Assembly (NCBI GenBank): GCA_964528155.1
Contig: CAZGRL010000005.1
Location: 1-64,000 of the forward strand
Length of the DNA stretch: 64,000 bases
Source: G001797105 sp964528155
Lineage (GTDB): Bacteria; Chloroflexota; Anaerolineae; Anaerolineales; E44-bin32
Reading direction: 5' to 3'
Shown here: piece after piece, positions 60,433-64,000 of the stretch
How the letters are laid out: every line of letters starts with the position of its first letter
Position numbering within the stretch: position 1 is the stretch's first letter
The notes under the pieces: model-generated
Told to the model about the DNA's origin: nothing
The model's database searches: none
What the model saw: only the letters and a program-made list of their open reading frames with translations
Translations under genes and position numbers: made by a program

Positions 60433-61638
60433 CTCTAACTCGATCGCCATGGCCACCGCCTCGCCGCCTCCGAGGCACAGGCAGGCCAGTCCCCGCTTAA
60501 GGCCGCGATCTTTGAGAGCAAAGATCAAGGTGGTCAGCACGCGAGCACCTGAGGCTCCGATCGGATGGCCCAGGGCAACCGCGCCTCCGTTCACGTTGAC
60601 CTTGCTCCAATCCCAACCCTGGTTGGCCAGAGCGCGACCGTCGGCCAAGACCTGGGCGGCGAAGGCCTCGTTCAGCTCGATCAGATCGACCTCGCCCATC
60701 GTCCAGCCTATCTTTGCCAACAGAGATGGGATGGCGTGGGCCGGCGCGATGAACATCTCCTTGGGCGCCACGGCCACTTGGTTGTACCCGATGACCCGCG
60801 CCACAGGCGTCGCGCCCATCTTCTCAGCCTTGTCGCGGCTGGCATATACCAGTGCAGCCGCGCCGTCGTTGAGGCCCGGCGAGTTTCCGGCGGTCACGCT
60901 TCCGTCCGGCTTGAACGCCGGCTTCAGGGCCGCCAGCTTCTCAAGTGAGGTATCCCTGCGCGGGGTCTCGTCCGTACTCACCAGGCTGACCTGGCCCTTG
61001 CGGCCGTGGACCTCGACCGCGGTGATTTCCTGGTCGAATCTACCCGAGTCGATCGCGTCGATGGCCTTCTGATGGCTCTCCAGTGCGTAGCGGTCCATCG
61101 CCTCCCGGGTGACTTCGTACTGCTCGGCGATCCACTCCGCCGACATGCCCATCCCCCAGTTCTCAAACGGATCCCACAGCCCGTCGAGGAGCAAGGAGTC
61201 GATCAACTGCTGGTGGCCGTAGGGTACACCGCCCCTGCCTCGGATCAGGTGCGGCGTGTTGCTCATGCTCTCCATCCCGCCGGCGACGATCAGGTCGGCG
61301 TCCCCGACGATGATCGCCTGAGAGGCGATCATCCCCGCTTTGAGTCCTGATCCGCAAACCTTGTTCACCGTCGTGGCGCCCACAGTCGCCGGAAGCCCGG
61401 AGAAGATCGCAGCCTGGCGCGCCGGCGCCTGACCCAGACCGGCCGAGACGACATTCCCCATCAGCACCTCGTCGATCTCCGCCAGGTCCTGGATCTTGGC
61501 GCGCTCAACAGCGGCCTTGACGGCTGCCGCACCCAATTGGGGCGCCGTCAGTGGGCTCAGGGCTCCTTGAAACCTGCCCATCGGCGTCCGCGCGGCGCTC
61601 AGGATGACCGGTTCTCTTGAATTGTGGTATTCGCCCAT
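60430..61638 (-). CDS. Acetyl-CoA C-acetyltransferase (thiolase)
   Basis: A 402-residue thiolase. The acylated Cys lies in VNKVCGSGLKAGMIASQAI, the His in LIELNEAFAAQVL and the second Cys in GLACLCLGGGEAVAMA; GGAVALGHPIGASGAR is the signature near the C-terminus. The sequence is of the acetoacetyl-CoA thiolase (PhaA/AtoB) type. ATG at 61638 begins MGEYHNSREPVILSAARTP; the open frame upstream lacks homology and would cross a terminator. With the downstream 3-hydroxybutyryl-CoA dehydrogenase it forms the acetyl-CoA end of butyrate or fatty-acid metabolism. Confidence 0.93.
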   Translation of the reverse strand: MGEYHNSREPVILSAARTPMGRFQGALSPLTAPQLGAAAVKAAVERAKIQDLAEIDEVLMGNVVSAGLGQAPARQAAIFSGLPATVGATTVNKVCGSGLKAGMIASQAIIVGDADLIVAGGMESMSNTPHLIRGRGGVPYGHQQLIDSLLLDGLWDPFENWGMGMSAEWIAEQYEVTREAMDRYALESHQKAIDAIDSGRFDQEITAVEVHGRKGQVSLVSTDETPRRDTSLEKLAALKPAFKPDGSVTAGNSPGLNDGAAALVYASRDKAEKMGATPVARVIGYNQVAVAPKEMFIAPAHAIPSLLAKIGWTMGEVDLIELNEAFAAQVLADGRALANQGWDWSKVNVNGGAVALGHPIGASGARVLTTLIFALKDRGLKRGLACLCLGGGEAVAMAIELE

Positions 61639-61650
61639 ACTTTGTGCCCT

Positions 61651-61694
61651 TGAATGGAAAAAGACTGAGGGGCCAACGTGCGTTGGCCCCTCAG
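61651..61694 (-). terminator. Rho-independent terminator after the HIT gene
   Basis: Arms CTGAGGGGCCAAC (61665-61677) and GTTGGCCCCTCAG (61682-61694) pair over 13 bases with a four-base loop; on the minus strand TCTTTTTCC follows. The stem includes the HIT stop codon. Confidence 0.85.
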
Positions 61695-62188
61695 CCGCTC
61701 CTGCCGAATTCCCGCCAACCGGCAAGCAGACGGTTGTATGTATCCTCGATTGATTCGGGGATTACTCGCGTGTCGGCCGTCGTGGCCATGAAATTGGTAT
61801 CCCCCGACCAGCGGGGCAGCACGTGCATATGAACGTGTCCGACGACGCCGGCGCCGGCAGCGACCCCAATGTTGGCCCCGATGTTGAACGCCTCGGCTCC
61901 GTACACATGCCTCAAGACGCTGACAGTGTTCGAAATCAGCCCCATCAACTCGGTCTGGGTGTCCGCGTCGAGATCGTCCAGAGACGGCTTATGCACATTG
62001 GGTACGACCATCATATGGCCATTGGTGTAGGGATAACGGTTGAGAATGACGAAGGCCCGCTGGCCCCGATGCAGGATCAGATTGTCGATCCCATCATCCT
62101 GGGCCAGATAGTCGCAGAAGATGCAACTGTTCTCAGTGTCGTGCCCTTCGATATAGGCCATTCGCCAGGGAGACCAAAGATGTTTCAT
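61691..62188 (-). CDS. HIT-family hydrolase (AP4A phosphorylase-like)
   Basis: A 165-residue histidine-triad protein. The catalytic motif is GHVHMHVLPRW (HXHXH), with NSCIFCDYL at the N-terminus, part of a zinc-binding set, and GHMMVVPNVHKPSLDDL. These proteins cleave dinucleoside polyphosphates such as Ap4A or nucleotide-phosphoramidates. The ATG at 62188 begins MKHLWSPWRMAYI, the family's usual start; 59 upstream codons of the open frame are rejected. A strong terminator overlaps its stop. The thiolase follows, transcribed independently. Confidence 0.92.
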   Translation of the reverse strand: MKHLWSPWRMAYIEGHDTENSCIFCDYLAQDDGIDNLILHRGQRAFVILNRYPYTNGHMMVVPNVHKPSLDDLDADTQTELMGLISNTVSVLRHVYGAEAFNIGANIGVAAGAGVVGHVHMHVLPRWSGDTNFMATTADTRVIPESIEDTYNRLLAGWREFGRSG

Positions 62189-62468
62189 CCAGTTCCGGGT
62201 CGATTGTAGCAGAGTTTCCCCCGCCAGGGAGACGGACGGCAAGGAAGGGGCCGAAGGGAGAGCGAGTTGGGGACGAGTGTCACCGTTGATCCGTAGCGTT
62301 CTGATCATCAAATACGGGTCGCCGAAGATCGACTGAGGCCGGCCGACCGATCTCTTCTCACGCACAGACGAATACCGAGAGAACCTTCGCTCGAGGCGCC
62401 GGTCTCAGGGAGCCGAGCCATAGTTCATGTCCGGGGGGATATCGTGGCACGCTCTATGCACCCACAGG

Positions 62469-62474
62469 TACAAT
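62469..62474 (+). promoter_or_regulatory. -10 box placing transcription start at the birA ATG
   Basis: TACAAT ends seven bases before the birA ATG, so transcription would start at or next to the A of the start codon, giving a leaderless mRNA. A TGGCAC -35-like hexamer lies 18 bases upstream (62445-62450). No ribosome-binding site precedes this ATG. Confidence 0.45.
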
Positions 62475-62480
62475 CCGAAT

Positions 62481-63275
62481 ATGCTCGATCAGGCCCTTCT
62501 TGAAGCCAGCCTTCCGATCCATGGGTTGGGGAAGCCGCTGCACTTCTTCCGGTCGATCGATTCGACCAATGCCATGGCCTTGGAGTTGGTTGAATCCGGC
62601 GCACCCCACGGGACACTGGTGGTGGCAGAGGAGCAGACGGCCGGGAGGGGCCGGGCCGGTCGCCGATGGTTCACACCCGCCGGAGCTGCGATCGCCCTCA
62701 GCCTGATCCTTCGGTGGGACCCTCCTGGAGGCGGGATATCCGGATCCCTGAGCGTGTTTGGCGCACTTGGGGTGGCTGAAGCGGCTGAAGGGATCGGCGT
62801 CGCTGCACGCATCAAATGGCCGAATGACGTCCTGGCCGGTGGGCGGAAAGTGGCCGGCGTGCTCGTGGAAGCCCAATGGCACGGCTCGGATTTGAGCTCT
62901 GCCGTGGTCGGGATCGGCGTCAACGTTCGACCCGGCTCCGTGCCACCGCTTGAAGAGGTGGATTACCCGGCGGGCTGTCTCGATGACGCTGCCGGGGGGC
63001 CGATCGATCCGAACGCATTCCTGATTGAGCTCATCCGCTCGCTGGATCGGTGGTCGACCAGGCTCGGCTCACCTCAGATCCTCGAGGCCTGGGAGTCCAG
63101 GCTGGCATTCATGGGAGAGCGAGTAGGTGTGACGGAAGGCGAAGTCCGAAGGGAAGGGCGGCTGGCGGGGCTTGATAAGAACGGCAATCTGATCCTGGAG
63201 GCGGCGGGTGGCCATCGGATTGTGATCGGTCCCACCGCCGCTGACCTCAGGCCGATTGACAGCCGACCGGTTTAG
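62481..63275 (+). CDS. birA: Biotin--[acetyl-CoA-carboxylase] ligase
   Basis: A 264-residue biotin protein ligase without the N-terminal helix-turn-helix of regulatory BirA. Landmarks are IDSTNAMALELVESG, EEQTAGRGRAGRRWFTPAGA (the biotinyl-AMP loop), IKWPNDVLAGGRKVAGVLVE and VVGIGVNVRPG; the C-terminal SH3-like domain ends NLILEAAGGHRIVIG. It activates biotin and attaches it to BCCP, e.g. the one at 36.8 kb. ATG at 62481 is chosen by homology. The gene appears to be leaderless. Confidence 0.93.
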   Translation: MLDQALLEASLPIHGLGKPLHFFRSIDSTNAMALELVESGAPHGTLVVAEEQTAGRGRAGRRWFTPAGAAIALSLILRWDPPGGGISGSLSVFGALGVAEAAEGIGVAARIKWPNDVLAGGRKVAGVLVEAQWHGSDLSSAVVGIGVNVRPGSVPPLEEVDYPAGCLDDAAGGPIDPNAFLIELIRSLDRWSTRLGSPQILEAWESRLAFMGERVGVTEGEVRREGRLAGLDKNGNLILEAAGGHRIVIGPTAADLRPIDSRPV

Positions 63276-63322
63276 GCTAAACTGGATCGACCAGCCTCAC
63301 CAAGTGACGAGGAGGGTGTGTG

Positions 63323-63535
63323 ATGTTCGACAATCTGCGTGACCTGACCGACGGATCGTCCCTGTTCGAAGAGCCGGCCGATGCTCAGTACCAGGGCGTC
63401 CCGAAAGGACCGCCGCGTCGATTCCTCGGGTTGACACCGGCCCAGCGCCTGCTATTGTCGTTGATGCTTTTCGCCAGCGTCGTGATGATCGGGCTGATGT
63501 GCCTGCTGGTGACGGAGAAGTTCTGGCTGGGCTAG
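63323..63535 (+). CDS. Small single-pass membrane protein
   Basis: A 70-residue protein with a soluble, acidic N-terminal half and a membrane helix at about residues 43-63 (LLLSLMLFASVVMIGLMCLL), ending VTEKFWLG. The ATG at 63323 has GGAGGG six bases upstream; the GTG at 63320 is less suitable. It follows birA by 47 bases and is closed by a terminator. No family is recognised. Confidence 0.7.
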   Translation: MFDNLRDLTDGSSLFEEPADAQYQGVPKGPPRRFLGLTPAQRLLLSLMLFASVVMIGLMCLLVTEKFWLG

Positions 63536-63564
63536 ATCCTGTTTGATTGCTGCGCTTATGAACG

Positions 63565-63602
63565 TCAGGGCGGCCGACCGGCCGCCCTGATGCGTTTCTT
63601 TT
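63565..63602 (+). terminator. Rho-independent terminator after birA / small membrane protein
   Basis: TCAGGGCGGCC (63565-63575) pairs with GGCCGCCCTGA (63580-63590) around GACC, followed by TGCGTTTCTTTT. Confidence 0.85.
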
Positions 63603-63631
63603 CTGGAGCCGAAGTAGGCCGGGGGTGCGGC

Positions 63632-64000
63632 TCACTCACCCCCTGGCGTGAGAGTCAACGTGGCGTCGGCATCGGACCCCACTTGCGCCTGCGTCCACAA
63701 CATCGGGTGATACTGAATCAGCCGCCACATGTCGGCCATGTCAACGTAGTGTGGGTGGTAGGCATGACCTGATTGCCCGGTCGAGTGGATGCTCAGCGAA
63801 TTCGTCATGTCCGACAGATCGACGATCATCCTCTGAGAAGGAATCCAGTCGACGGTGTAGCCCTGTTCGGCGTCCCAGCCTGTTGCGTTGACAATCGAGT
63901 CACCTCCGGCTGTCGGATATGGCCCTCGATTGAAGATCGCCTCAATCGGTCCGATCCCGGAGTTGCCGAGCGTCTCGTTCTGGAAGGTCGCGGTGTGCAT
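63632..64000 (-). CDS. Penicillin acylase family protein, 3' end only
   Basis: The last 122 residues of an Ntn-hydrolase of the penicillin amidase family; the gene continues beyond the window. GGDSIVNATGWD, WIPSQRMIVDLSDMTNSLSIH, TGQSGHAYHPHYVDM and WRLIQYHPM are the usual C-terminal landmarks of the beta chain. The family hydrolyses amides such as acyl-homoserine lactones, cephalosporins or N-acyl amino acids; the substrate cannot be told from this part. The catalytic N-terminal Ser is outside the window. Confidence 0.88.
   Translation of the reverse strand: MHTATFQNETLGNSGIGPIEAIFNRGPYPTAGGDSIVNATGWDAEQGYTVDWIPSQRMIVDLSDMTNSLSIHSTGQSGHAYHPHYVDMADMWRLIQYHPMLWTQAQVGSDADATLTLTPGGE

Overview
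The window is a high-GC bacterial metagenomic scaffold with three runs of N (7762-7771, 11559-11658, 59398-59407). Its content fits Chloroflexota, probably Anaerolineae or a relative: a bacterial Elp3, several very large GT39/YfhO membrane glycosyltransferase-type proteins, lipoprotein sugar-binding proteins, an ECF sigma / anti-sigma / bactofilin-like unit, GatCAB, and stand-alone methylmalonyl-CoA-mutase-type large subunits. No 16S rRNA or other marker is present, so the phylum is an inference.

Layout. 1-6.1 kb: a Trm9-like methyltransferase divergent from elp3, small housekeeping genes, and an ABC exporter. 6.3-8.5 kb: ECF sigma factor, zinc-finger anti-sigma and a polymer-forming membrane protein. 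8.7-14.6 kb: a LacI-controlled CUT1 sugar importer. Its MalG-type permease carries an inserted extracytoplasmic cytochrome c domain (CASCH), and its binding protein is a tandem duplication of the whole ligand-binding domain. 15.3-21.4 kb: dnaE, an ATP-type phosphofructokinase and a PPi-type phosphofructokinase. 21.4-24.5 kb: a PflX-like radical SAM enzyme and an isobutyryl-CoA-mutase-type large subunit. 24.5-32.4 kb: a tightly packed 4-hydroxyphenylacetate (homoprotocatechuate) operon whose ring-cleavage gene hpaD carries an in-frame TAG and a frameshift. That gene is separated from the rest by a four-helix-bundle (IVP/S23) element with inverted repeat arms. 32.6-42 kb: a thiolase, then a propionyl-CoA operon (oxidoreductase, carboxyltransferase, biotin carboxylase, BCCP, CYTH protein, methylmalonyl-CoA mutase, epimerase). 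42-52.3 kb: four very large membrane proteins (two GT39-like, two YfhO-like). 52.3-57.1 kb: acyl-CoA dehydrogenase and gatCAB. 57.1-64 kb: GNAT, a PD40 lipoprotein, 3-hydroxybutyryl-CoA dehydrogenase, thiolase, HIT hydrolase, biotin ligase, a small membrane protein and the 3' end of a penicillin-acylase family gene.

Function. The metabolic theme is oxidation of aromatic, branched and odd-chain acids through CoA thioesters (hpa genes, acyl-CoA dehydrogenase, 3-hydroxyacyl-CoA dehydrogenase, two thiolases, two B12 mutases, biotin carboxylase with its own biotin ligase), alongside import of a glucoside-type sugar and glycolysis. No B12-binding small subunit for either mutase and no ATPase for the sugar importer lie here, so both must be supplied from elsewhere.

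Most unusual features: the haem-c-bearing sugar permease with its two-domain binding protein; the Elp3/Trm9-like pair, suggesting an mcm5U-type tRNA wobble modification in a bacterium; and four hairpin-like elements with degenerate tandem microrepeat arms (GACGG-, ACGTAAA- and AGCTGA-type). These abut or enter gene ends, and one of them carries the four-helix-bundle gene.
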